NCBI RefSeq assembly: GCF_008757455.1
Contig: NZ_VCMV01000012.1
Span: 4,082-68,081 of the forward strand
DNA from: Microvirga brassicacearum
Lineage (GTDB): Bacteria > Pseudomonadota > Alphaproteobacteria > Rhizobiales > Beijerinckiaceae
DNA: 64,000 nt
Direction of reading: 5' to 3'
The position numbers were made by a program, and so were the translations under genes. The notes below the pieces were generated by a model. The model did not search any database. It saw only the letters and a list, made by a program, of their open reading frames with translations, and was not told the origin of the DNA. Shown here piece after piece: positions 18,364 through 26,474 of this stretch (position 1 is the first letter of the stretch; every line of letters starts with the position of its first letter).

Positions 18364-18377
18364 TTGATCGAGATCAA
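18364..18377 (+). promoter_or_regulatory. FixK/FNR box
   Basis: TTGATCGAGATCAA is a perfect TTGAT-N4-ATCAA palindrome, the consensus for FNR/FixK-type activators. It lies 75 bases before the start of the following small operon, a distance compatible with activation at a promoter with its start about 40 bases downstream. It suggests that the hypothetical-cytochrome c pair is induced at low oxygen. Confidence 0.7.
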
Positions 18378-18451
18378 AATGGAAGCAGCGCTTCCAGCCT
18401 AGACTTTCGCGGGCAGCGCGTTCTACCACCTCAGGACCCGGAGAGATCCAA

Positions 18452-18856
18452 GTGCTTCATCACATCACGCTCCATCTGGCTCGCAGCCGTGAGTTCCCGG
18501 AAGGGAGTACGCTGCATGGCTACGAGATCACGGCGCCTCTCGACGCGAACGGAATGCTCGAACCGGGTGAATGGGCGAGCAAGCGAGCGCACTGCCGTGT
18601 CAGGCGGTTTTGGCCAAACGCCGCGGACCGGCAAGGCGTCCTGATCCACCGGCAAGGTGGATCGGGCGGTGCAACGTGGATGATCGACTACAACACGGAC
18701 CGTCCGGGCGACGAAGAGGCGGGCTACCGCCTGAACCAGCATCGCTTCGCACCAGGTGAATACGTGACCATCGAGGATGAGAACGAAAAGCCCTATACGT
18801 TCGAGGTTGTGGCGGTACGTGCCGCCGAGCAAACCGGCTCTGCGAAACATAGCTGA
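18452..18856 (+). CDS. Conserved hypothetical protein
   Basis: 134 residues, GTG start behind GGAGAG. It resembles a family of soluble proteins seen in alphaproteobacteria (MLHHITLHLARSREFPEGS..., HCRVRRFWP, YRLNQHRFAPGEYVTIED). I know of no assigned function. It has no signal peptide or membrane segment. It shares a transcript with the cytochrome c gene, whose ATG begins one base after its stop, and probably with the FixK box upstream. Confidence 0.7.
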   Translation: MLHHITLHLARSREFPEGSTLHGYEITAPLDANGMLEPGEWASKRAHCRVRRFWPNAADRQGVLIHRQGGSGGATWMIDYNTDRPGDEEAGYRLNQHRFAPGEYVTIEDENEKPYTFEVVAVRAAEQTGSAKHS

Positions 18857-18857
18857 G

Positions 18858-19187
18858 ATGGGACGCGCTGGAAAAATTGGCTTCGCGCTGGCGTCGATCG
18901 CCATCGCGACTTCGGCCGCCGTGATGGCCCAGGAAGGCCGGGTGCAGCGGGGACTCGTCTTTGTACGCACGCACTGCGCGCAATGCCACTCTATCGGACG
19001 GTTCGGCGATAGTCCCCTTGCTGAAGCGCCACCTTTCCGGACATTGCACACGCGTTATCCCATTGAAAATCTTGCAGAGGCATTCGCTGAAGGCATCACG
19101 ACCGGGCATCCCTCTATGCCTGAATTCCAGCTGGACCCGGCCCAGATCAATGACCTGATCGCCTATCTGAAGTCGATCGAGCCCTGA
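18858..19187 (+). CDS. Cytochrome c, single haem
   Basis: 109 residues: signal peptide (IGFALASIAIATSAAVMAQ), haem site CAQCH, axial methionine likely in GHPSMPEF, and a C-terminal helix (INDLIAYLKSIEP). The start at 18858 sits one base after the stop of the preceding gene, so translation is probably coupled. It is a soluble or periplasmic electron carrier, likely made under low oxygen given the upstream FixK box. Confidence 0.85.
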   Translation: MGRAGKIGFALASIAIATSAAVMAQEGRVQRGLVFVRTHCAQCHSIGRFGDSPLAEAPPFRTLHTRYPIENLAEAFAEGITTGHPSMPEFQLDPAQINDLIAYLKSIEP

Positions 19188-19251
19188 AAACCGCCAGGGT
19201 GAGCGGCTCGCCTGTGCCTAATAGACATCCTGTTGGTCCCCGCTGCGGAAG

Positions 19252-19800
19252 TCAGCGGCTAGCCGAACCGTTGCTTAAACGGACGTCGAGCTTTGGCCGC
19301 ATGATTGTGTAAATCCCAAGAATGCCCAGCAGCATCGCACCTGCGAGCGCAGGAGCCCTCCAGTCGCCGGTGGATACGCGGACTGCGATCAGCGCCAGAC
19401 ACACCATCGCGCCCAAGGCTGGAATAATCGTCGGGATTTCGAAGCGGCCTTGGGGCTCCCCGGCTCGACGCTTGAGCAGGAACAAAGCCCCGTTCACAAT
19501 CGTGAACACCACCAAAAGCATCAGCACTGTCGCGGAGGCGAGTTGGCCGATGCTGCCAAGCGCGATCAGCGGTGCGAGGATCACTAACAGGCACCCGACG
19601 GCAAGATGTGGCGTACGAGTGCGTGCGTGAATGTTACCTAGCGATTCCGGAAGAAGCCCCTGGCGTGCCATGCCATAGATCAGGCGGGACGCGGTGACGT
19701 AGTTGACGAGTGCAGTGTTCGCGACCGCGAACAGCGTGATGGCCGTGAAGACGATGGGCGGGAACGCGGGCGCGGCGCGGCTCATGACGGCGTCATGGCT
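19252..19800 (-). pseudogene. APC-family amino-acid permease, C-terminal part only
   Basis: About 180 residues with five hydrophobic helices (FTAITLFAVANTALVNYVTA, LLVILAPLIALGSI, VLMLLVVFTIVNGALF, ...). NYVTASRLIYGMARQGLLP is typical of the second half of APC permeases. The first half is missing. The sequence breaks near 19795, where an acyl-CoA dehydrogenase also missing its first part begins in the opposite direction. This is the scar of a deletion or inversion. Confidence 0.75.
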
Positions 19801-21078
19801 CTTACTGAGTCCCATGCCGGGACCGATCTTGGACTGCTGAAGACGGGAGCCAAGCTACAACTAGACGGCAGCTACAAAATCACAGGCACTAAGATCTTCA
19901 TCTCATCTGGAGACCATGACTTTGGGGGCAATATAATTCATCTTGTTCTTGCCCGCTTACCAGACGCGCCCGACGGGGTGAAGGGCCTCAGCCTCTTCCT
20001 CGTCCCTAAATTCCTTAGCAACGAGCAGGGCGAACCGAATACACCCAATGACCTGAGTGTAGGTGCGCTCGAGCAAAAGATGGGGATCCATGCTCAGCCG
20101 ACCTGCGTCATCAACTATAATGGCGCGAAAAGCTGGTTGATCGGCGCGCCTAACTGCGGCCTCAGCGCCATGTTTACTATGATGAATACCGAGCGTCTCT
20201 TCGTCGGCATCCAGGGGCTTGGTATTGGCGAAGCCGCCTATCAGGGGGCGCGCCAGTATGCTTGTGAGCGGCTACAAGGGCGCTCGCTCGACGGCAGTCG
20301 TGCACCAATCCCAATTATTGAGCATCCCGACGTGCGCAAGATGCTTCTGACCGCACGCGCGTTGACCGAGGCCGGTCGCGCATTGTCTGCCTGGACGGCC
20401 TTGCAAATGGATCGTGCGGCCCGTGACCAAGACAAGTGTAGGCGGGCGACAGCCGAGGGTTTCGTTGCTCTCTTGACGCCTGTGGTTAAAGCCGCGCTTA
20501 GCGATTTCGGCTTTGAATCGGCTGTCGTCGCACAGCAGGTCTTAGGCGGCCATGGCTATATCAAAGACTGGGGTATGGAGCAGCTCGTACGTGACGCCCG
20601 CATTACCCAGATTTACGAAGGCACAAACGGTGTGCAAGCAATGGACCTTGTCGGTCGGAAACTCGCTTACGAGGACGGGAACCTCGTTTACAAATTCATA
20701 GGTTTGATGCGAGACGACGTTGAGAGCCTCAGCCATGTTGCGGGAATCGCGGAAATCGCGCAAGAAGCTGCTTCAGCCATCGATCGTCTTGTTGTGGTTA
20801 CCAACGCTGTCCGAGCAAACTTCAATAGGCCTGGTTGGACAGGTGCATCAGCCACTGACTATCTGCGCTTATTCGCGTTGGTTAGCTATGGCTGGCTCTG
20901 GGTGAAGATGAGCGCAAAGGCGGCCGAGAGGCGAAACGATCTATCGGTCTTCGCGGAGGGGAAGCTACAGGTCGCGCGTTTCTTTATCGCACGCATTCTG
21001 CCGCAAACGCTCGCACTTGAAGCGGCAATCCTTGCTGGTCCGGACTCGATTCTCGTTTTTGACAATGCGACCATATAG
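19795..21078 (+). pseudogene. Acyl-CoA dehydrogenase lacking its N-terminus
   Basis: 427 codons matching acyl-CoA dehydrogenases of the large (~590 aa) type related to 3-methylmercaptopropionyl-CoA dehydrogenase (DmdC-like). It begins at the conserved ALTESHAGTDLG motif and runs through ARITQIYEGTNGVQAMDLVGRK to a normal end (LAGPDSILVFDNATI). The first ~155 residues, which form the alpha-helical domain, are gone and are replaced by the permease fragment. The ATG used is an internal methionine, so no active enzyme is expected. Confidence 0.75.
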
Positions 21079-21139
21079 GTTACTCGTGTTGCAAGCTAGC
21101 AGACATTGGGCCCCGTAAGGTCTTGAGCCGCCTGGCATG

Positions 21140-21605
21140 GTTGTAGGCATCCACCAACGAGATGCGCGGATATTCGGAGCACGCGCAGGAGGTCATCAAG
21201 CAACCCGGACACCTTGCCTGGAACATCTATGACGAGCGTTGCGAAAGGCCGGCGCTCGGATTTCATGATTATCGCGAGATCACGAAGCTCGGGTCGATCA
21301 AGCGCGCAGAGACGATCGAGGAGCTTGCAGCGGTAACCGACCATCCCGTCGAAGCATTGAAGCGGCCGTGGAGGATGTGAGGGATTATGCCGCCGGAGTG
21401 AACCCGATCCTCTGGGACGTGACTTCACGCAACAGCCACCGCTGGCAGCGCCTTATCTCGCGGTGAAAATAATGGCGCTCTGTTCCACACGCAGGGCTGG
21501 TTGGTCATCGACACGCAGACCCGTGTGCTTAAAAAAGACGGCACGCCGTTGCCCAATGTCTTTGCGGGAGGCGGCGCGGCGCGTGGCCTCTCGGGGCCTT
21601 ATGAT
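21140..21605 (+). pseudogene. FAD-binding dehydrogenase (fumarate-reductase-like) remnant
   Basis: Two or three frames give parts of one flavoprotein: GYSEHAQEVIKQP...WNIYDERCER, AETIEELAAVTDH, then QPPLAAPYLAVKI and GxLFHTQGWLVIDTQTRVLKKDGTPLPNVFAGGGAARGLSGP. That last stretch is the FAD-contacting C-terminal motif of the fumarate reductase/KsdD-like family. The N-terminal Rossmann part is missing and at least one frameshift lies near 21465. Confidence 0.65.
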
Positions 21606-21875
21606 CCCGAACTGGATAAGGGCCATCCGGCAGGCCGACCGGCCCGCGTCGCCGTCACGATGAAGGATGGAACAGTTGATCGGGCCGATGCCAGCATTTC
21701 CCGTCGCGATGTGGCCAATCCCCTGACAACGGAAGAGCGCCGGGAAAAAGCGGTGGCCTTGTTCGACGCAGGCCTCGGCACCGGTAAGGCATCGGTCATC
21801 CTCGCCGCGATCGAGAACTTGGCCGGGACGGGATCCCTCAAAGACCTCGGCACAGCCCTTCGTAGCTCATTCTGA
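21606..21875 (+). pseudogene. MmgE/PrpD-family C-terminal fragment fused to the flavoprotein remnant
   Basis: Without a stop, the flavoprotein frame runs into GRPARVAVTMKDGTVDRADASISRRDVANPLTTEERREKA-type sequence, the C-terminal end of MmgE/PrpD (2-methylcitrate dehydratase-like) proteins. Only about 85 residues remain. The fusion is a deletion product, not a designed protein. Confidence 0.6.
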
Positions 21876-21904
21876 CTTATCCTTCTGACAAGGTAGCGCG
21901 GATC

Positions 21905-22446
21905 ATGGAATCGATCAGGACAATCGCCATCATCGGCTGCGGAACAGTGGGTGCGAGCTGGGCTGCCCTTTTTCTCGCCGGTGGCTATGATGTGATAGCG
22001 ACCGATCCGGGGCCCGATGCCGAGCGCAAACTGAAAGCCTTTATCGAGAGAGCGGCGCCTCAAGCCTCAACTGGCGGCCCTCGGACTTGCGAAGAACGGC
22101 ACCCTCAACTTCGTGGACACGCTGGAGGAAGCGGTCGCGAAGGCGGATTTCGTTCAGGAGAACGCTCCCGAAAATGAGGCGTTCAAGCGCGACCTTCTCG
22201 CCCGGATCGACGTCGCGGCCCCGCTCCACGCGATTGTAGGCATCAGCACATCGGCGCTACTGCGCAGCAGGATCGTGGCGGATTGCAAGAATCGGAAGCG
22301 CCACATCGTGGCACATCCTTTCAACCCGCCGCACCTTCTGCCGCTAGTCGAAATCGTCGGCGAGGATGATGCGATTATCGCGCGAGCATGCGCATTCTAT
22401 CGCTCGCTCAACCGCAGGCCCGTCATCCTCAAAAAGGAGGTCCCGG
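21905..22446 (+). pseudogene. 3-hydroxyacyl-CoA (carnitine-type) dehydrogenase, cut by IS6 element
   Basis: It starts normally (SIRTIAIIGCGTVGASWAALFLAGGYDV, NAD-binding fold) behind a plausible start at 21905. A frameshift near 22060 leads into QLAALGLAKNGTLNFVDTLEEAVAKADFVQENAPEN and on to AHPFNPPHLLPLVEIVG (catalytic His region) and RPVILKKEVPG. At that point the IS6-family left repeat begins, and the C-terminal domain is absent on the other side. It probably belonged to the same catabolic set as the fragments before it. Confidence 0.75.
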
Positions 22447-23272
22447 GGCTTTGTCGCAAACCTTTTGTTTCAGAGTTTCAGCTACTGGGATGGCGGTCTC
22501 AGTAGCGGAGGAACGGGTGTTCAAGGGCAGGCATTTTGATCGTTCGGTAATCCTGCTCTGCGTTCGGTGGTATCTGGCTTACAATCTGAGCTTACGGAAC
22601 CTTGAGGAGATGATGGCCGAGCGCGGGATCTCCGTCGACCACGCCACGGTCGGCCGCTGGGTGGTCCGCTACTCACCCGAGCTTCTCGAGCTGTTCAATC
22701 GACGCAAGCGACCCGTCAGCCGGAAATGGCATGTGGATGAGACGTATATCAAAGTCCGCGGGCGTTGGATGTATCTTTACCGGGCCATCGACAGCAACGG
22801 CGACACGGTTGAATTCTGGTTCAGCGAGCGGCGCAACCTAGCTGCTGCCAAACGATTCCTGGGCAAGGCTCTCAAGCGACATGGTCGGCCTGAGCGGATT
22901 GTGATCGACGGCAGTCAGACCAACAGAGAGGCGATCTTGTTCTGTGACGCAACCAGCCGGCTCGAGGACAGATCGGGGGGCAAGCTGAAGCCCATCGGGA
23001 TCAGGCAGAGTCAATATCTCAATAACCGCATTGAGCAGGATCATCGCGCAATCAAGCGCCGTGTGCGTCCGATGCTCGGCTTCAAGTCCGTCGACAGTGC
23101 CCGTATGATCTTGGGTGGCATCGAGTTGATCCATATGATGCGAAAGGGACAGGCGAAGTATGCCGGGAATTCGCGACTCTCGCTGGCTGATCAGTTCGAG
23201 CAACTCGCCGCATAAGCGCCAAACGAGAATGATCTCCGGCTTTATACTCGAGCCCAAATTTGCGACAGAGCC
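22447..23272 (+). mobile_element. IS6-family insertion sequence, complete
   Basis: Bounded by ggctttgtcgcaaa (22447-22460) and tttgcgacagagcc (23259-23272), inverted with one mismatch. The 826-base element holds one intact transposase. The eight bases on either side (ggtcccgg and tccggctg) are not direct repeats, so it has probably taken part in a deletion or cointegrate event since insertion. Confidence 0.85.
22490..23215 (+). CDS. IS6-family transposase
   Basis: 241-residue DDE transposase: N-terminal region with FKGRHFDRSVILLCVRWYL, catalytic residues in WHVDETYIKV, IVIDGSQTN and NRIEQDHRAIK. The start is placed at 22490, about 30 bases inside the left repeat; the frame continues upstream only because it crosses the element end. 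IS6 elements move by forming cointegrates and often leave truncated neighbours, as seen here. Confidence 0.9.
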   Translation: MAVSVAEERVFKGRHFDRSVILLCVRWYLAYNLSLRNLEEMMAERGISVDHATVGRWVVRYSPELLELFNRRKRPVSRKWHVDETYIKVRGRWMYLYRAIDSNGDTVEFWFSERRNLAAAKRFLGKALKRHGRPERIVIDGSQTNREAILFCDATSRLEDRSGGKLKPIGIRQSQYLNNRIEQDHRAIKRRVRPMLGFKSVDSARMILGGIELIHMMRKGQAKYAGNSRLSLADQFEQLAA

Positions 23273-23276
23273 TCCG

Positions 23277-23351
23277 GCTGGTCGTTACGCGTTCTCAATT
23301 CTCGATGAGAGCGGCACTTCTCACGACATTCCCTTACGAACGGCCATATGA
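23277..23351 (+). pseudogene. Orphan C-terminal tail (RYxFSIL...DIPLR type)
   Basis: Right after the IS6 element a frame reads GRYAFSILDESGTSHDIPLR and stops. A related tail, GRYEFSILNEASARQDIPLR, occurs at about 24289-24354 just past the MBL-fold gene. The two are clearly similar in DNA as well. I do not recognise the parent protein. Confidence 0.4.
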
Positions 23352-23401
23352 TTGACGGTTGAGGATCCGCGGTTCGGGGCGTTCCCTCACAGCGGTGAGG
23401 A

Positions 23402-24313
23402 ATGCCGGGCAAACAAAAAGGCGAGTGTCTTAGCGCGTGGGTTTGGAAGGATGAACTGTTGCCGTTCCTGACTGAACCTGAGCCCGAACGGCGCCTGCCG
23501 ATACCAGTGGCTTCGGGCATCCGGCGGATTGTCGCGTCGAACCCGAGCCTGATGACCTATCATGGCACCAACACCTACCTGATCGAGTCGGAGGAGGGCA
23601 CCATCGTGCTCGATCCCGGGCCGGACGATGACGGCCATCTCGAGGACATCCTGCGAGCGACGGGCGGCCGGATATCATCGATCCTGCTCAGCCACACGCA
23701 TTCGGATCACTTCGGCTCGATGGCGGCGCTGAAGGCCCGCACTGGCGCCCGAACCTTTGCGTTTCATCTCAGCGCCGACTCGGCCTTCGCGCCTGATGTG
23801 CCCTTGAAGGACGGCGACACCGTTGCCGGGATGGTCGCTCTCCATACGCCGGGTCACGCCAGCGACCATCTGTGCTTCGCCCGTCCTGATGGCATCGTCT
23901 TCAGCGCGGACCATGTCATGTCGTGGTCAAGTAGCATCGTGTCGCCGCCCGGGGGCGACATGGCGTCCTACTTCACGAGTCTGAGGCGGATGCTGACCCG
24001 CGACGACCGGCTCTTCCTGCCGGGCCATGGGCCACCGCTGCCGAACCCGGCGCCGTACGTCCAGGAACTGCTCGATTCCCGACTCAAGCGCGAGGATGCG
24101 ATTGCCGCCGCTCTGCTCGACGGTCCGCACGGAACCTGGGATCTGGTCGATCGCCTCTACTCGCAAACGCATCCGTGGTTGCGCCAGGCTGCCGAACGCA
24201 ATGTCACCGCTCATCTGCTCAAGCTGCGATCGGAAGGCCGGGCCGAGCAGCATGGCGAAATCTGGGTATCGACTGATTGGATGATGAAGGACGTTACGAA
24301 TTCTCGATCCTGA
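23402..24313 (+). CDS. MBL-fold metallo-hydrolase (LACTB2/GloB-like)
   Basis: 303 residues. Zinc motif SHTHSDHFG (~100-108), further ligand histidines in TPGHASDHLCF, SADHVMSW and LPGHGPP, and a C-terminal winged region (TWDLVDRLYSQTHP). Resembles LACTB2-like hydrolases and those found beside acyl-CoA catabolic genes, where they may act as thioesterases or lactonases. It sits between the two related tail fragments, and its last residues (VTNSRS) are read out of frame over one of them. The true C-terminus may therefore have been altered by recombination. Confidence 0.75.
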   Translation: MPGKQKGECLSAWVWKDELLPFLTEPEPERRLPIPVASGIRRIVASNPSLMTYHGTNTYLIESEEGTIVLDPGPDDDGHLEDILRATGGRISSILLSHTHSDHFGSMAALKARTGARTFAFHLSADSAFAPDVPLKDGDTVAGMVALHTPGHASDHLCFARPDGIVFSADHVMSWSSSIVSPPGGDMASYFTSLRRMLTRDDRLFLPGHGPPLPNPAPYVQELLDSRLKREDAIAAALLDGPHGTWDLVDRLYSQTHPWLRQAAERNVTAHLLKLRSEGRAEQHGEIWVSTDWMMKDVTNSRS

Positions 24314-24556
24314 ATGAGGCAAGCGCACGCCAAGACATCCCTCTGCGCCGAAGGTAGAGTTGCAATTGACATCATACAGAGCGGTCATCAGCGATCTCCG
24401 ATCGCTCTCATGCAGGCCTGGCGAAAAGTGAGACAGAAGGGTCTTTCAAACGAACACCAGCGATCCCAGGCGCCATTCGGCGTTGCGCCAACACGGCCTG
24501 AGAATTGCTAGACGGCACTGGGCGAGGATCGCGAGCCCGAATGGCAGGCTGAATGG

Positions 24557-25174
24557 CTAAGGGACAAATGTGAGCAGTTCAGAGCGGAATCGCTCTCTCA
24601 CTACCGCCAGCGGATTGCCATCTCCACCGATGATCACCGCGTCATGCGCGAGAATGATCCGTGGAACGTGCTGACCCGCGCCTTGCCCCATCGGAGCCTC
24701 CCAATTGTTCCGATCGGGATTCAGCGGCAAGGAGCGGACACGGAACGTGTGACGGGAAGGATGGAGGGATTGGATGACCATCCCAAACGGCACGTCCGTA
24801 CTCTCCAAAATCTCTCGCATTCTCGGCCGCATGCGGTGCGGCAGGAACCAGTTATCGGCTTCTGCAAGCGCAAGCTCGCCGCGGACCAGCCGGACACACC
24901 GATGGAGGATCGGCTCCCCTGCGAAGGGATGAAGCCTGGCCAGCACTTCGTCGTCGATTGGCGCACTCGGAACAGGGGCTTGGCGGACGGCTGAAATTGG
25001 CCCGCTCGAAAGCGCGTGCGCTTCACACCAGGCCAAGAGAGCCCTGGTCGCGCTCGCACTTGCGAGGAGGCGCGCACTCAATTGCGCTATCAGAGCACGA
25101 GTGTCGTGCGATACAGGCGGAGCTGGAACCACGAAGCGTAGTCGATCATTGCCCTCGCGCTTGGTGTCACCCAT
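24557..25174 (-). CDS. Chorismate lyase-like protein (UbiC/UTRA-like fold)
   Basis: About 205 residues. The block ADNWFLPHRMRPRMREILESTDVPFG, followed by LAHDAVIIGGDGNPLAVVRERF, is the pattern of chorismate pyruvate-lyase-like proteins, which split chorismate to 4-hydroxybenzoate and pyruvate. Start at 25174 (GGAG six bases upstream) is preferred over a TTG at 25186. No ubiquinone or aromatic gene is adjacent. The enzyme activity is inferred only from motif shape. Confidence 0.6.
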   Translation of the reverse strand: MGDTKREGNDRLRFVVPAPPVSHDTRALIAQLSARLLASASATRALLAWCEAHALSSGPISAVRQAPVPSAPIDDEVLARLHPFAGEPILHRCVRLVRGELALAEADNWFLPHRMRPRMREILESTDVPFGMVIQSLHPSRHTFRVRSLPLNPDRNNWEAPMGQGAGQHVPRIILAHDAVIIGGDGNPLAVVRERFRSELLTFVP

Positions 25175-25550
25175 TGACGGCTCCAAATAAGTTTCTACCG
25201 CACTTCCGTGTGCGGTTGCCTGCTTTCCACCACAACCACTTGCCGCCCCGGTCGTGAGATTGCGAGCAGTTCACAAAATTCCGCTAAAAAACCCTTTTTA
25301 CCACCGCCTGAGGAAGCCCCCCACCAGCATAGCGGCGATCTTAGCCTATCCGTCGGAATGATCGGCCAGGCTTGGGCGGCCGAAATTGCCCCGTCGTGTA
25401 CTGGCGGATCGTGACAGAACCGGAAGCCTTGGCAGAATTCTCTTGGGTTTGTGTCACTGGGTACTCCCTTTCGTGAAGCAGTCATAACCAAGTGTTGTAG
25501 AAGAACCGCTCAAAAAGCGCTCGCCTGGCACGCTTCTGCTCACCGCGAGA
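25175..25550. other. Gap before nadC end; possible repeat element
   Basis: No convincing gene. A short hairpin, accgcacttccgtgtgcggt, lies at 25198-25217. A 98-codon minus-strand frame (25195-25491) shows no domain. The stretch may be a dispersed repeat or a fragment of a mobile element, but nothing in the window repeats it. Confidence 0.35.
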
Positions 25551-26474
25551 CTAGGTAGCGCGGGGGCAATAGTTTACGGCTGTGTCGGAGCGCTCGTCGT
25601 GGAGGACGTCCAATCCAAGATCGAGGACCGGCGCGCTATGGGTGATCCATCCGGTCGAGATGAGGTCTACGCCGGTCGCCGCAATCGCCGGTGCTGTCGC
25701 GGCCGTGATCCGGCCGGAGGCCTCGGTGATGGCGCTTCTTCCAATGCGCCTGACCGCCTCCGACAGGATGTCCGGGGGCATGTTGTCGAGCAGGATGGCA
25801 TCTACGCCAATCGCCAGCACTTCTTCAAGTTGATCGAGCGTATCCACCTCGATCTCGATTTTGACGAGATGCCCAACCCGGCCGCGAGCTCGTTCAAGCG
25901 CAGGCCGGATCCCGCCGGCGATGGCGATGTGATTGTCCTTGATCAGAACCGCGTCGTCGAGCCCAAAGCGGTGATTGAACCCGCCGCCGGCGCGCACCGC
26001 GTATTTTTCTAGCGCGCGAAGGCCGGGCGTGGTCTTGCGGGTGCAGACGATGCGAGCGTGCCCATACGGGCGAACGGCCTCGACCAAAGCCGCCGTCGCC
26101 GTCGCGATCCCGGACAATCGGCAAAGCAGGTTGAGCGCCACCCGCTCGGCAGCGAGAACGGAACGCGCCGATCCTTCGGGGCGCATGACCGTCTCGCCGG
26201 CCCCGACGCGGTGACCGTCAGGGCGATCGATTGTCACCGCGAGCGATGGATCCACCAAGGTAAAGGCGAGGGCTGCGACCTCGGTTCCGGCAACGATCCC
26301 AGATTCGCGAGCCGTGATGACACCGTAAAGACGTGCGCTCGCAGGAATCACCGCGTCCGTGGTGATATCCCCTGCGCGTCCGAGATCCTCCAGCAAGGCG
26401 CTCCGCATGAGTGGCTCGACCAGAAGTCGATTCAACGGCGCCAAGTCGGTGTGGTCGCGTCCGGTCGTTGTCAT
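25551..26474 (-). CDS. nadC: Nicotinate-nucleotide pyrophosphorylase (carboxylating)
   Basis: Quinolinate phosphoribosyltransferase, third step of de novo NAD synthesis: quinolinate plus PRPP to nicotinate mononucleotide and CO2. 307 residues with ALLEDLGRAGDITTDAV near the start, CTRKTTPGLRALEKYAVRAGGGFNHRFGLDDAVLIKDNH in the active site and a final DLISTGWITHSAPVLDLGLD. Its ATG overlaps the stop of nadB by four bases, so translation is coupled. Last gene of the nadABC operon. Confidence 0.95.
   Translation of the reverse strand: MTTTGRDHTDLAPLNRLLVEPLMRSALLEDLGRAGDITTDAVIPASARLYGVITARESGIVAGTEVAALAFTLVDPSLAVTIDRPDGHRVGAGETVMRPEGSARSVLAAERVALNLLCRLSGIATATAALVEAVRPYGHARIVCTRKTTPGLRALEKYAVRAGGGFNHRFGLDDAVLIKDNHIAIAGGIRPALERARGRVGHLVKIEIEVDTLDQLEEVLAIGVDAILLDNMPPDILSEAVRRIGRSAITEASGRITAATAPAIAATGVDLISTGWITHSAPVLDLGLDVLHDERSDTAVNYCPRAT

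Noticed and set aside
22439..23280. 8-bp target-site duplication of the IS6 element
   Set aside because: ggtcccgg on the left and tccggctg on the right are different.
25195..25491. Small minus-strand gene
   Set aside because: No domain, no clear ribosome-binding site, composition typical of non-coding repeat DNA.
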